Translations under genes and position numbers: made by a program
Notes under the pieces: model-generated
Seen by the model: the letters and a program-made list of their open reading frames with translations, nothing else
Told to the model about the DNA's origin: nothing
Database searches by the model: none
Source: Hemerocallis citrina
Taxonomy: Eukaryota > Streptophyta > Magnoliopsida > Asparagales > Asphodelaceae
NCBI GenBank assembly: GCA_017893485.1
Contig: JACEHZ010000208.1
Span: forward strand, 62,001 to 126,000
Reading direction: 5' to 3'
DNA: 64,000 nt
Shown here: in pieces, positions 35,898 through 46,935 of the stretch
Numbering within the stretch: position 1 is the first letter of the stretch
Layout of the letters: the number at the start of each line of letters is the position of its first letter

Positions 35898-37586
35898 TGT
35901 AATATTTTTAATTATTTTGATTTTGTAGTTTTTTTAATGTAGTATTTTCAATGTAGTATTCTTAATGTAGTATTTTTTAATGTAGTTTTTTTAAATGTTG
36001 TTTTTTTATTTTTTTAACTTGGTTGCTGATCTTGTAGCTGTGTTGATGTAGTATTTTTGAAATGTTCCTCTGTTTGAGATGAAGTTATTAAAATTGTTGA
36101 TGTGGTTGAAATTGTTGGAGTGGTGATATTGGTGTGTCAAGAAGTGGTTGTTGAGTTGTGGTGAAGTGAGTTTTGTTGAGTTGTGGTGAAGTGAATGTGA
36201 AATTTTAGTACCTTAGTTGTTTTGTATTTTAGTACCTCGGTTGAATTTTGGTGCTAAGTTGGTATAATGGTTTATCAGTGCTCAGTTTATTAATCTTCTG
36301 TTGTGGTTTGTTGTGATTTTGTAGAATTTGGTATTTCAAGAAGAGGAATATTGAGTTATGGTTTGTTGTGGTTTATTAATCTTCAGTTTATTAATCTTCT
36401 GTTCAATGGTTTGTTGTGGTTTATTAATCTTCAGTTTATTAATCTTCTGTTCAATGGTTTGTTGTGGTTTGTTGTGGCATTTGAAGAAGAGGTGGTTGGA
36501 TGGGAATATTGAGTTGTTTGTTCAGGTATTTGAAGAAGAGGTGGTTGTTTTGCAAAGTGTTTAGAACACTCAGCATTTGGCTGATACCAAAAAAAATTCA
36601 CAGCAAGAAGACTCGGTCTTCCAAAGACCGAGCCTAGTACAACTAGACTCGGTCTTTCAAAGACCGAGTCTTGTTGCTGTGTCTTTTTTTTGGTATCAGA
36701 CTCAAGACTCGGTCTTCCAAAGACCGAGTCTAGTTGTTCTAAGCTCGGTCTTTGGAAGACCGAGTCTTGATTCTGATAAACTCCACAGCCCAACAAGCTC
36801 TCTGGAAGTTTGAAAACAACACAGTCGGTCTTTGAAACACCGCTCTAAAAACACCTAGAGTCGGTCTTTCAAAGACCGAGTCTTCAATCAAAACTTCTCA
36901 CATTGAAGACTCGGTCTTTGAAAGACCGAGTCTAGGTGTTTTTAGAGCGGTGTTTCAAAGACCGACTGTGTTGTTTTCAATCTTCCAGAGAGCTTGTTGG
37001 GCTCTGGAGTTTATCAGAATCAAGACTCGGTCTTCCAAAGACCGAGCTTAGAACAACTAGACTCGGTCTTTGGAAGACCGAGTCTTGAGTCTGATACCAA
37101 AAAAAGACACAGCAACAAGACTCGGTCTTTGAAAGACCGAGTCTAGTTGTACTAGGCTCGGTCTTTGGAAGACCGAGTCTTCTTGCTGTGAATTTTTTTT
37201 AGCTACAGCCAGAATTTGAGTGTTTTTCAATCTTTCAAAACAACAACCTCTTCTTCAAATGCCTGAACAAACATCTCAAAATTCCCATCCAACAACTCAA
37301 AATCACAACAAACCACAACAACAAAATATAAAACTGATCAATATGCTTCTTCCACTTGACCAACTTAGTACCAAAATACAAAACAACTAATAAACCACTT
37401 CAAAATACCAAACAACAAACCAACTTAGTACCAAAATTCACCACAACTCAGCAACAAGACTCACCACACCTCAGCAACAAGACTCACTTCACCATAACTA
37501 AACAACCACTTCACCACAACTATCCAAACTAAGTGTTCATTTCGAAATAAATATTACAAACACAATAGGAAACACAAAATGAAATT
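35898..37586. repeat. Giant inverted repeat between the two MULE genes
   Basis: The core arms (about 36589-36888 and 36902-37201) are near-perfect reverse complements around a 13-nt loop. Looser homology continues outward to about 36130 and 37545, nearly reaching both stop codons. The core has twelve units of the TIR palindrome: 36610, 36646, 36706, 36743, 36822 (decayed), 36858, 36908, 36948 (decayed), 37024, 37060, 37119 and 37155. Because the genes converge, their 3' UTRs are homologous to each other, and a read-through RNA would form a long hairpin. Confidence 0.9.
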
Positions 37587-40256
37587 TCAACTGTTTTGAG
37601 ATGCTATGTTAGTACATCGACGCTTGTTGTGTCCTTCCAACCCGCACCTTGAACATTTCATTCTTGTTCCCCTGCTAGAACTATCTCTCACATCCATATC
37701 GTTGCGTATTCTCGTGGATTTAGGCCGGCCTTTCCGTGACCGTCGCAAACTAGAATCTGGTACAAGTCGTGGACCGTCGATAGTAGGCCAATATGCTTCA
37801 TCTAGAATAGGACTGAACACAGGAGCCCAAGTTTGTGCTAATGACGTGATAAGGTAAAATTTATCAACATAAGGCTTGTGATCGATTGCACGATAAGCAC
37901 AGGCTGCTAATACATGAGAACAGGGAATATGATATAGATGAAACTTCATACATGTGCATGTTTTCGTACCCAAATTCACGGTGTGCAAGTTCCCACCCTT
38001 CCGTTCTCCATTTACCATGCGTATACTAGTTTTGACGGAAAAAATTCCAGGCTGATGATGAAACATTGTAACCACATGTTGATTTGCTCTTTCACGGCGA
38101 ATATCAATTACATCTTGTACTCGTTTAGCAAAAATTTTCCCTTCACATAATAGCTTATTAGCTTCCTGTCGACGAGTAGTAAAGTAAGAGTTGAGACGTG
38201 AAAAAATCGTCTCAACAATTGCAGTTACTGGTAAACTACGGACTCCTTTCAGTACTGAATTGAAGCATTCTGACAGGTTCGTAGTCATCATTCCATATCG
38301 TCGACCTTCATCTGCATAAAGTGCCCATTTCTGAACCGGTTTCTCTTTCAACCAGTTAGCCGCCTCGACATTGACGGTTTCAAGTTCGGCGAGTTTGGCC
38401 ATGAACTTTTTGGGTTGGTGTTGACAAGCTATACTTTTGGCCTTCTTGCGCAATGACTTGCTACCAAATTTACTAAAAAAATTTGTGGCAAAATGACGCA
38501 TGCAATATCGATGAAATCCATTCGGTTCGTTCCAAGTACCATTTTGCAAATCCATAGCAGACAATATACCAGCATGACGATCCGAGATAACACACAACTC
38601 AGTGCGATCGGTGACATAATGCCGGACGCAAGTCATGAACCATGTCCACGTGTTTATACTCTCTCCATCAACCAATGCAAATGCAAAAGGAAATAAGCAA
38701 CCATTCGCATCCGGGGAAACAGCAATTAGCAAACAACCCTTGTACTTACCGTACAAGTGAGTTCCATCTACACTAATAACCGGTCTGCAAGACTTGAAAC
38801 CTTCAATCGAAGGACCAAATGCCCAAAATACTCCCTTGAATGTTTCCTCGCTGGGGCTAGACTCAAATTTGTCCCAGTGGACAACGGTACCTGGATTTGC
38901 TGATTGAATTGCTGTTAGTAGAAAAGGCAACTTCGTGTATGCTTCTTCGAAGGTACCGTACAACCTCTCAATTGCCTTTTGTTTTGCTTTCCAAGTTTTC
39001 TTATATGAAATCTGATAATTATATTCTATTTTCACAATCTCAATAATTACCCCCGGTGATACAGCAATATCCTTCTTCACCACACCCAAAATCAAATTAC
39101 TGACAAGGTTAGCATCAATTTTGCAGTGGTCTTGATTCAACGTGGGATTCGTACAAGTATGCGGGCCGACTATCTTCTTCACCACAAAATTTCTCCCTCC
39201 TTTTGGAACAATAGCTCGTAATCTCCAAGGGCATCCACCATCACTTACTCCTGGGGGACCTTGTACGATCTCCTCTATTGTACGTTTTCTAGGTACCTTT
39301 TTACATTTAACAGTGTATAGTGACGGTGATGTTTTCAATGTGACAAATTCACGATGTTTCTTGATAGAATATACCTTCACAGCATGCAGAAGGGAGTCTT
39401 TACTAACAAACTCCTGTCCAACGTAAAATTCGTCTACATTGGATGAACCAGAAGACTCTTGTGGATATGGGGGAACTCTAGCAGCTTCAGCCATCTCCTC
39501 CGTAACATGAGCGTTAACATTAGCATACCTATCAGTAACTCTCACTGCATTAGAACTATTGTTCGAAGGATTTACATTAGCTACATCATCGTCTTCTTCT
39601 CCATCATCACTTTCTAGACTTTCATCATCGTCTGTTTCTTCCTCTTCTTCATCATCATCTAATAAGCTGTTGTTAATCACTGTATTTTGAAAGAGTTCAA
39701 ACATACTGTCATTTGGAACAGAGTCAGGAACCGGGCTTGGTTGGCGTGGCAGCTCAACATTTACAGAATCCGGAATTGTTGTATTTGTGAAGGTGTTCTC
39801 TTGTGAGGATACCGGATTTGGTTGTGAAGATTGATCGGGGTTAGGCCTCGACTGCTGTGTAGGTGCTACCCGTATGAAGCTTGCACTGGGGATATCATGT
39901 GGCTGAGGAGTTACAACTCGAATTTGCTGAATATATAACTCTAATACAGACCAAGCACAATTCGGATCAAATGTCCTAGCAATCAATGACTTCAGCGCAT
40001 TATCAGTAGGTACGGGCACTGTCATAAAATACTGAACACCTCTTCTTCCTGCTGCGTATCGAGCTAAAATTTTCGCATTCCATTCATTCCTATCCCAATT
40101 AGTAACTTCATAGATTTTCTCAACTAGTTCTTCAAATGTAATGGTACGGGGTACCCAAACTATTTCCGGTTCCAAATGACTATAACTACTACCAATCTTT
40201 GGATCAAGAATAATTTCACCACCAAAGTATAACCAAATAGGAATCTCAAGATCCAT
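37587..40256 (-). CDS. MURA-type (MuDR) transposase, 889 residues
   Basis: One uninterrupted exon. In order: N-terminal region (1-110); Pro/Ser-rich linker; acidic run (199-225); MuDR DNA-binding domain (about 275-390, with CPWRLRA and HTC). The MULE transposase domain (about 490-595) has Asp497 in SVDGTH, Asp559 in ISDRH and the CMRH motif (Cys585, His588); Glu663 in NLSE is the likely third acidic residue. A SWIM zinc finger CxCx9CxH lies at Cys767-His781. A zinc knuckle CX2CX4HX4C lies at 868-881. Every catalytic and zinc residue is present, so it looks active. It would cut and paste elements bearing the TIRs. It is read toward the PMD gene. Confidence 0.95.
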   Translation of the reverse strand: MDLEIPIWLYFGGEIILDPKIGSSYSHLEPEIVWVPRTITFEELVEKIYEVTNWDRNEWNAKILARYAAGRRGVQYFMTVPVPTDNALKSLIARTFDPNCAWSVLELYIQQIRVVTPQPHDIPSASFIRVAPTQQSRPNPDQSSQPNPVSSQENTFTNTTIPDSVNVELPRQPSPVPDSVPNDSMFELFQNTVINNSLLDDDEEEEETDDDESLESDDGEEDDDVANVNPSNNSSNAVRVTDRYANVNAHVTEEMAEAARVPPYPQESSGSSNVDEFYVGQEFVSKDSLLHAVKVYSIKKHREFVTLKTSPSLYTVKCKKVPRKRTIEEIVQGPPGVSDGGCPWRLRAIVPKGGRNFVVKKIVGPHTCTNPTLNQDHCKIDANLVSNLILGVVKKDIAVSPGVIIEIVKIEYNYQISYKKTWKAKQKAIERLYGTFEEAYTKLPFLLTAIQSANPGTVVHWDKFESSPSEETFKGVFWAFGPSIEGFKSCRPVISVDGTHLYGKYKGCLLIAVSPDANGCLFPFAFALVDGESINTWTWFMTCVRHYVTDRTELCVISDRHAGILSAMDLQNGTWNEPNGFHRYCMRHFATNFFSKFGSKSLRKKAKSIACQHQPKKFMAKLAELETVNVEAANWLKEKPVQKWALYADEGRRYGMMTTNLSECFNSVLKGVRSLPVTAIVETIFSRLNSYFTTRRQEANKLLCEGKIFAKRVQDVIDIRRERANQHVVTMFHHQPGIFSVKTSIRMVNGERKGGNLHTVNLGTKTCTCMKFHLYHIPCSHVLAACAYRAIDHKPYVDKFYLITSLAQTWAPVFSPILDEAYWPTIDGPRLVPDSSLRRSRKGRPKSTRIRNDMDVRDSSSRGTRMKCSRCGLEGHNKRRCTNIASQNS

Positions 40257-40258
40257 AC

Positions 40259-40352
40259 CTAGGTATATTTATTAAAATATGCGAGTTATTATCTAAACGC
40301 AAACAAAATCTATACCAAATTTCAGAAAATTAAAGGCCAATATTCATCATAC
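40259..40352 (-). other. Predicted 5'-UTR intron of the transposase gene
   Basis: On the minus strand GAAG|GTATGATG (donor, plus position 40352) and ATACCTAG (acceptor, 40259) would remove 94 bases and leave the ATG two bases after the junction. A TATA-like ATATATAC lies near 40510. Inferred from signals only. Confidence 0.5.
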
Positions 40353-40602
40353 CTTCACAAGCGTCAAGAACAGAGCCGTATAGATTTCGTTAAAAGAGTT
40401 GAAGTTGCGATCCGCTCCAAATTTAGCAAAAATCAGAAAAATGGATCTTTCAAAATAAGGGTTTTGGGTTGTTATAGTGGAGATGGTTAGAGGGTTAGGA
40501 AGATATTGGTGTATATATTTAGATTAAGATTAGATTTTGTGGGTAGGAGGTCGCCCTAGATTTAGGAAGATGGGTTAGAGAAATAGAGTAGGTTAAAGTC
40601 GA

Positions 40603-40882
40603 GAAGAAGAAGAAGAAAGAAAGGGGATCTGCGCTTTAAAAAACGCAGAGTAAAGACTCGGTCTCTCAAAGACCGAGTCTAGTGCAAATAGACTCGGTCT
40701 TTGAAAGACCGAGTCTTGCTCTTTGAATTTTCAAAGCGCAAGGCTCGGTCTTTCAAAGACCGAGTCTATTTGCACTAGACTCGGTCTTTGAGAGACCGAG
40801 TGGGGCGCTTTGGGAATTAAAAAAAAAAGTAGGGCGGTTTGGGAAAAACTTTGCAAAAATGGGGCGTTTTGGGAAAAAATTC
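40603..40882 (-). repeat. Right TIR of the MULE with four palindromes
   Basis: Reverse complement of the left TIR with only a few differences. Palindromes lie at 40655-40679, 40691-40715, 40742-40766 and 40778-40802. It ends AAAAAATTC, next to the right copy of the 9-bp duplication. Confidence 0.9.
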
Positions 40883-40891
40883 CAAATATAG

Positions 40892-41616
40892 GCAAAATAA
40901 ACGCATACATATTCAAACATGCAAAATTCAAGAATAAACATGTCATTCCATAAAAGAGCCAAGAATATTTCTAAGATTATAACTACAGTATTGCACAGCT
41001 GGCAACTTCAGATGCCAGTGGTCTCACATCCTTCGAGAAGGAAAATCGGCCGCCAATTGAGCAGCTAACTATTATATAGAGGTTGTGTTCATATTTTTTT
41101 GTCCAACTTTCACCCTGAGCTTGTATGGAGTGGGTCACCTAAGATAGTAAAGAAAATTGTTGTAAAATTGATAGTAAATGTAGCATCACCCCTATTGCAA
41201 ATTGTGTATTTTGAACGTCTCCAATGCACAGTTGAAAGCTGGAAGTACATAACCATTAACTTAAACCCAATCATAACTATTGAAAAATTCGGCTCAGCGA
41301 AAGTAGAGTGAGAGTCGACAACCGATCACAACGAACAATTAACAAACCAAACGTAGACCACACCGAGTCCAAAAGAACACACAATTCGTTCCGGTTCGGC
41401 GAACCTAATCCGAGTGAGAAATACCCGAGATATTATATAACTAGAGACGACACAAGAGTTATAATATTTTGACCAAGAATCTATCTACCTCTCAAGCCTC
41501 ACTTGAATATAATTTATGGTTTACAACGAACTCTCAGATGAAGTACCCACCTCTCAATAGAGGCAACAATAATTATGTATAGAAGTGTAGGATACCTAAG
41601 TTTAAAAGTTCATCAT
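40892..41616. other. Intergenic, nothing recognised
   Basis: AT-rich sequence between the MULE and a miniature element. No open frame or repeat structure that I can support. Confidence 0.6.
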
Positions 41617-42162
41617 TATCTCTAAGGGTTAATTCCACATGGATCACTAACAAATGCGGAAATTCCATATACCTCATTCACAAATTGATATTTTCATTAA
41701 CCCACTCACTTGCTAGTCTCACTCTTCTTATGTTAAATTTTACCACGAGTTTAAAAATGACTATTTTGCCCACTTTTAAAATTAAAGGTTAGATCTATCA
41801 TCACTCTACTTAAGTTAAATTTTATCTTGAATTTGAAAATAACTATTTTTCCCTCCTTTTAAATCTAGGGTTAGGGTTAGGTTAACCCTAGCTCTGACCT
41901 TAACTCTAACATAATCCTAACCCTAAACCCCTAACCCTAAATCCTAAATCCCTAACCTTACCCTAACCCTAAAAAAAGGGCAAAATAGTCATTTTAAAAC
42001 CCAGGGTAAGGTTTAGCATAAGTAGAGTGACAATTAAAAAAAATACTTTTTTGGTATTGGTCAACATTGTGAGTGAGTTATTTAGAAAAATCAATTTTTG
42101 AGTGAAGTATATAGAATTTCCATATTTGTTAATGACCCATGTGGGATAAACCCTATCTCTAA
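41617..42162. mobile_element. Mutator-type miniature element with telomere-like core, 528 bp
   Basis: The element 41626-42153 is flanked by an exact 9-bp duplication TATCTCTAA (41617-41625, 42154-42162). The arms are imperfect reverse complements (e.g. CACATGGATCA..TAACAAATG left, CATATTTGTTAATGACCCATGTG right). The core (41868-41971) is made of CCCTAA/TTAGGG-type words in both orientations. It encodes nothing. Confidence 0.85.
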
Positions 42163-42673
42163 ACATATTCATATCTATCTCCAAACAATTTCATGTATAT
42201 CCCAAGCCAAAACCGGAATTTGAATGCCAAACTAGGACTTCTTCATAGTTATCCAATATTTAATTTATTCTCATCCTTTTTTGAGATGGCGCCCATAGCA
42301 AAGCATGAATCTCATGTTCTCCCGATTAAAGACGGTGATAGGCCCACGGGATGCTCAAAGCCATAAACTAAATATTGGAATATTTTACTTAGCTCCCTAT
42401 TTGACTATTAATTTTCTAGGCTTTAGAAATTTATTTCCTTTCATGAATTGTTATCTCAAATGTGACACATAAATCCAACAATCTCTATCTGGGCTTGCAT
42501 TTGAAATGTTTCCTGCCTTGTGTGATTTTTACATTCTAGACTCTTCTCTTGATCCTCTTGTAAATAACACGATTCAGTGGCTTCGTCTGCTAGTTAAATT
42601 TGTTTCCATCTGTTATTTCTCAAATTGTACTCCCTCTTAAGGACATACCACAATAGGAATTAATACGGAGAAG
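42163..42673. other. Intergenic, nothing recognised
   Basis: AT-rich DNA between the Mutator-type miniature element and a solo LTR; no gene or repeat recognised. Confidence 0.6.
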
Positions 42674-45600
42674 CCATCTGTAACACCCCGCAAAATTGGA
42701 AATTACAATTTTGCCCCTGGGTGTTACGTACGTATATTTTGTAATGTGTTTCACTACATATTTTGGATTCGTACTATTTATACATTTTCCGTATTGATTT
42801 CAGTCAACTAAAATATAATATTTCAATCCGTGGGATTTACGTGCTTTTTTTACGTGTTTTGATGCACGTGTTTTCACCACTACGTACAATGTTTTCTATA
42901 GATTTAAATTATTTATTTTTATGTATTTAAATCTATTTTATAAAATGAAAATTTATTTTCCCCTTGTTTTGATTAAAATGCATTTTTTCGATATTCTGCA
43001 CGTATAATGCACGTGTTTTCTACGTACGTGACAATTACGTCGTGGAATACATAAAATTAATAAATATAATTTTCTTATGTTATATTTTATTATTTTAAAT
43101 ATTTTTAGTTGATAAAATCGAATTTTCACATTTTAATATTTTACGTGCAACGCACGTGTTTTAGGCGAACATATTTGAGTATGTTTATTTTCAAAAAAAT
43201 ATTTCGGAGCGTGTGTAATACCCAATAATAATTTTTTTTTAAGAATATACTATATGGTGTAATACTAGTAATAGTGTATATTGAAAAGAGTATATATATG
43301 TGTGTTGAAAAAGTAATATGCTGTATGGATTAATATATGAATGGTTGGCTTATGTTATATGAAACGTGTATGGTATAAAAAAAAGAAAAAAAAGAAAGGT
43401 GAATGGGCCCACATCCAGGTGTGGCCCGTGCCACACTTGCTGTTTAGCCCATAGGCTTCACTATGGGGTTTAAATCAATTAGTATGTATCTTGTAAAAAA
43501 ATGAATTAGAGTGAGGGAAGGAGGGGGGCCCACGGTATCCTGCTGGTTAGTGCATGTCCATGTGCACATTTGGAGAGTGGGTATGACCGGTTTGTGCTTG
43601 TAGTGACCGGATTTTGGTAGTGGGGAGATGAAGAGATTGAAGTTATGGGAGTTGAGATTTTTAAAGAGGTAGGAGTTATAAGGAGGTGAAGAGTTTAGGA
43701 GTTTTGAGAGTTATGAAATGTGAAGGGTTAGATATTAATTTTAGTAATTTATTAGGTGTGTAATTTTGTAATTTGAACCCTAGCAAAATCCTATAAATAG
43801 CCCCATCCTCTTCTCTTTTGTCCACACCAAAATAAAATAAATAAGAATAAGAAAGGAAGAGAGAAAAGAAAAGAGAAGAAAGAAAGAAAGAAAAAGAGAA
43901 GAGAGTCTTGTGCTTGGAGGCCATTGCTAGGAGGAGAAGAGGAATTAGGAGTCTTGGAGCTAGAAATTGGTGTTCCCTCTTTCTTTCATTGTTCAAACTT
44001 CATATAAGGTGGGTGTCTCCTACTTTCTAATTTTTTTGAACTATGCATGCTAGTAATTATAAATGAGTAGCATAGAAATTTTGATTATGATAAAGTAGAA
44101 CAATCTATGCTATTGGATGTGGTGAATAGTAGTGAATCATGTTATGATTAGTAGATTAAATTACAACTTGTTAGTTGATAAATGAGAAAAGAATTTATTT
44201 TTGCCATACACTAGTATACATGAATCTAGAGATTTTGATAATTGTTGAGTTTTCCTTTTTAATGAGAAAATACATTTTTGGTAAAGTAAATTTGATGCTA
44301 TGGAACTCATTTGAGTGTTATAAAAGATATAATATGCTATCCTTGATTAAAAGAAGTGAATGCAATTTGCGTTTATTAATAAAAAGAAACAATTTTGAAA
44401 GTTTGTTTTATTTTTGTAAAATATGATTTCTAAAATTATGAGTTACTATGAGAGAATAAACTCAGTATAGATGAACAAAAAATTATTTTAATGAAAGATT
44501 AGAGAAAAATCAAATTTTGAAGATAATAGAATAACAGAAAAGTTGAACAAAAGCGCAATAGCATATTTTCTTATTAGAATTTACACTTGGACTTACTGGT
44601 TAGAAAGTGCACCATAAGTCATTATTGGGTTGATAGAGATCTTGGGTTCAAAACTTGTTGAGTACTTTTATTTTTTTTTATTCTTTCTCCTTAATCAAAA
44701 CCCGAACCCAGAAAGTAGTATATGGGATCCATTTCGGTAATTCCACAGCCAAGTCCATTGGACTTTGTGGATAGCGGGTTGGGCTCGGGATGCTTGCTGT
44801 GTGTGGTCAGGGGCGCCAGGTTCGAAACCTGATGTGCCATTATTGTTTTTTTGGTTTTGTGATTTTTAAAAATGAATTTATATGAAGAAACCTTGGGAGA
44901 AAATTCTAATATCATTAAAATGAGTTGGTTTCAATCGGAACCTGATGGACTCCAACATTTTGGTTGGTTTTAATCAGATGAGAAATGTTTGGTTGGTTTT
45001 AATCAAATGAGAAATGTTGGTTTTAATCAAATGAGTTATTGACTTCAAATTTTATGTTATTTTTAGACTAGAATTTTCTTCGTGAAGAAAAGTAAAATGT
45101 AGATTTGTAAATTAATTGTCTTTGATGGGATTATTTATTTGTGTTGCATACTTGATTATTTAAAGTGCAAATGAGATTGCAAGTGATAAAATCATGTTTG
45201 TGAAGGGGATAAATTTTTGTTGAATGAAATGGTTTCATGAAAAAGAATTATTATTATGAATAGTGTTAAAATGAGACGTAGAAATTATGGATAAGTTATA
45301 GACATGAATATAATAAGTTAAGACATGATTATTAAACGGTATGTGTACCCATGTTTCTTGCACATGAAAAGTTTATGATTTAGAATTAGTAAGACCTCGG
45401 TTACCGGTAATTTTGAAAGAAAGATTTTGAGGCTTGATTTTGAGATAATGCCGTCGGGCGATCTCGTATTTTGTGAATAAATCCGGTATGAGGTAAAACT
45501 GATTCTAGGGTGATAACATATTCATGTCTTGAACTAAAAATAATTAGGCACTTAGGTGAAGATGTAATAGACTTGTGCAAACGTAAATGGGTGCTTCTAT

Positions 45601-46466
45601 ATAGTTGGCGGTGGATCTCCGTGGCTATAGACCCAGTTGGTGGACTGTGGTTGCTCCGTAGGAGATGGACTGTATTTTATCCGGGACTTAGGGTAGTCGG
45701 CGGATGTTTACCATACTCCAAAGAATATGTATATACCGGGCTAGAGGGGCATTTACGGGATTATTCTCACGATATAATAGCCAGGGAGGCTGGGATCTGT
45801 TATTATAGCCAGGGAGGCTAGCCAGGGAAGCTGAGATCCGTATATGTGAAATAAATCTAAAACTTGTTTTATTACTGGGTAGTCTCATGGCGAGGGATCG
45901 AACCCTTCAATGTGGAGTACGTAGGCGCTTGCCCTCGGACCTATGTAGTATGGGATGCATAGAATTTGAACAAGTGTGCATTAGTGTCATCCTAGTGTAG
46001 AATTGTGTGCATTAGGCATTAAGGCATGACATACACTTATATTTAGAATAATCACCTTTGACACGTTATTTATTCATTTCAATTTTATTGTGTCTTCTTA
46101 AAGTATGAGATCGTTATACTATTCCCGGCATAGAGAGGATAGCCGTGTATAACATTTCGTCAGTTGTAAGTAACTGACGTGCCCACAGACTAACATGCAG
46201 GTAATGGACTATTCCTGGAGTTATAAAGTGGATATGCTGTTGCTGTTTAGAAGTTAAAGATGTTGCAAATGATGTTAAAGTTATACAAGTTGTATTTCAT
46301 TGTTGTAATCTTTTAGTCTTCCGCTGTGTAAAAACCAAGTGTAAAGGAACTCTGATGTATTGTGAATAAAAAGTTTTAAATTCCTTGTAAAATTGTACGA
46401 AGTGAAGTAAAGATCCTGTGAAATCTCGAATTTATCCTTATTTGAAATTCGGGGTGTTACACCATC
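42674..46466 (+). mobile_element. Solo LTR, 3.8 kb, with perfect 5-bp duplication
   Basis: The unit 42679-46461 starts TGTAACACCCCGCAAAATTGG and ends GAAATTCGGGGTGTTACA, with CCATC on both sides (42674-42678, 46462-46466). A TATA box (CCTATAAATAG) at 43790-43800 followed by a purine-rich transcribed-type stretch marks a likely LTR promoter about 1.1 kb from its start. It holds a tRNA-like T-arm string (CAGGTTCGAAACCTG, near 44820) and small AGCCAGGGAGGCT repeats (45778-45835). No gag or pol. A solo LTR produced by LTR-LTR recombination is the simplest reading. Confidence 0.85.
43788..43802 (+). promoter_or_regulatory. Likely LTR promoter TATA box
   Basis: CCTATAAATAG fits a strong plant TATA box in the 3.8-kb solo LTR. 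A leader of purine-rich repeats begins about 40 bp further. An active solo-LTR promoter here would transcribe rightward. Confidence 0.5.
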
Positions 46467-46766
46467 CTCCCAACTAACTCTACCTCCTCGAGGCAACCTC
46501 CATCTCTCGACGATATTCAAACGTCATGATCTCGATTCAGTGATTGTAGTAACGGCAAACTAAATGCTTTAGGAACGTTGGACTTTAAAACACCCAGCAA
46601 ATTATTTCCCTTTCCCAAACTTGTGCTTAGCACCCATCTTTCCCATCATCACCTTACGACGACCGTACCAAACCAATAGAGCTCAATCTCGAATTGCATA
46701 CGTAGACCCCCGTGCTTCCAGAGTTCCGAAGGATATTATGTTTTGTTTCAATGCAGAGACATACAT
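46467..46766. other. Intergenic, nothing recognised
   Basis: Short stretch between the solo LTR and a truncated LTR fragment; no gene. Confidence 0.6.
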
Positions 46767-46935
46767 TGTAACGCCCAGCAAAATTGAGTTATTACAATTT
46801 TGCACCATGTGTATTACACATATATATTTTGAACCGTTATGCGTAATAACTGTAACATTATTTATATAAATATTTTTGCGTATGTTATATTTCGATTCTT
46901 TATATATCATTTCGTTCTTTCAATTCATTTTTGAT
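46767..46935 (+). mobile_element. Truncated LTR 5' end
   Basis: TGTAACGCCCAGCAAAATTGAG followed by TTATTACAATTTTGC matches the start of the 42679-46461 LTR (GCAAAATTGG..TTACAATTTTGC) with many changes. It breaks off near 46935 where unrelated sequence begins. Fragment of the same family. Confidence 0.7.

Larger units (their letters stand above)
32119..40891. mobile_element. Complete Mutator-like element (MULE), 8,755 bp, with PMD and transposase genes
   Basis: The element 32128-40882 is flanked by an exact 9-bp duplication CAAATATAG (32119-32127, 40883-40891), the Mutator hallmark. Its 280-bp TIRs (32128-32407, 40603-40882) differ at only a few positions, so it inserted recently. Two convergent genes fill it: a PMD protein (plus strand) and a MURA-type transposase (minus strand), both intact. 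Three clusters of a 25-bp palindrome lie in the two TIRs and between the genes. It sits about 1 kb downstream of AP4B and appears able to be autonomous. Confidence 0.95.

Noticed and set aside
36577..36813. Frames reading DSVFQRPSL repeatedly, on both strands
   Set aside because: They are translations of the 25-bp palindrome. They are symmetric on both strands and lie outside the two real genes.
36600..37180. CRISPR-like array of regularly repeated palindromes
   Set aside because: The host is a plant, the units belong to a MULE with a proven 9-bp duplication, spacers are themselves inverted copies, and no cas-type gene is near.
41868..41971. Chromosome-end or fusion-point telomere
   Set aside because: The repeats are degenerate, in both orientations, and enclosed in a miniature element with its own target duplication.
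43676..43996. 106-residue minus-strand frame
   Set aside because: It lies in the purine-rich leader of a solo LTR; the Ser/Phe/Leu-rich protein reflects that composition.
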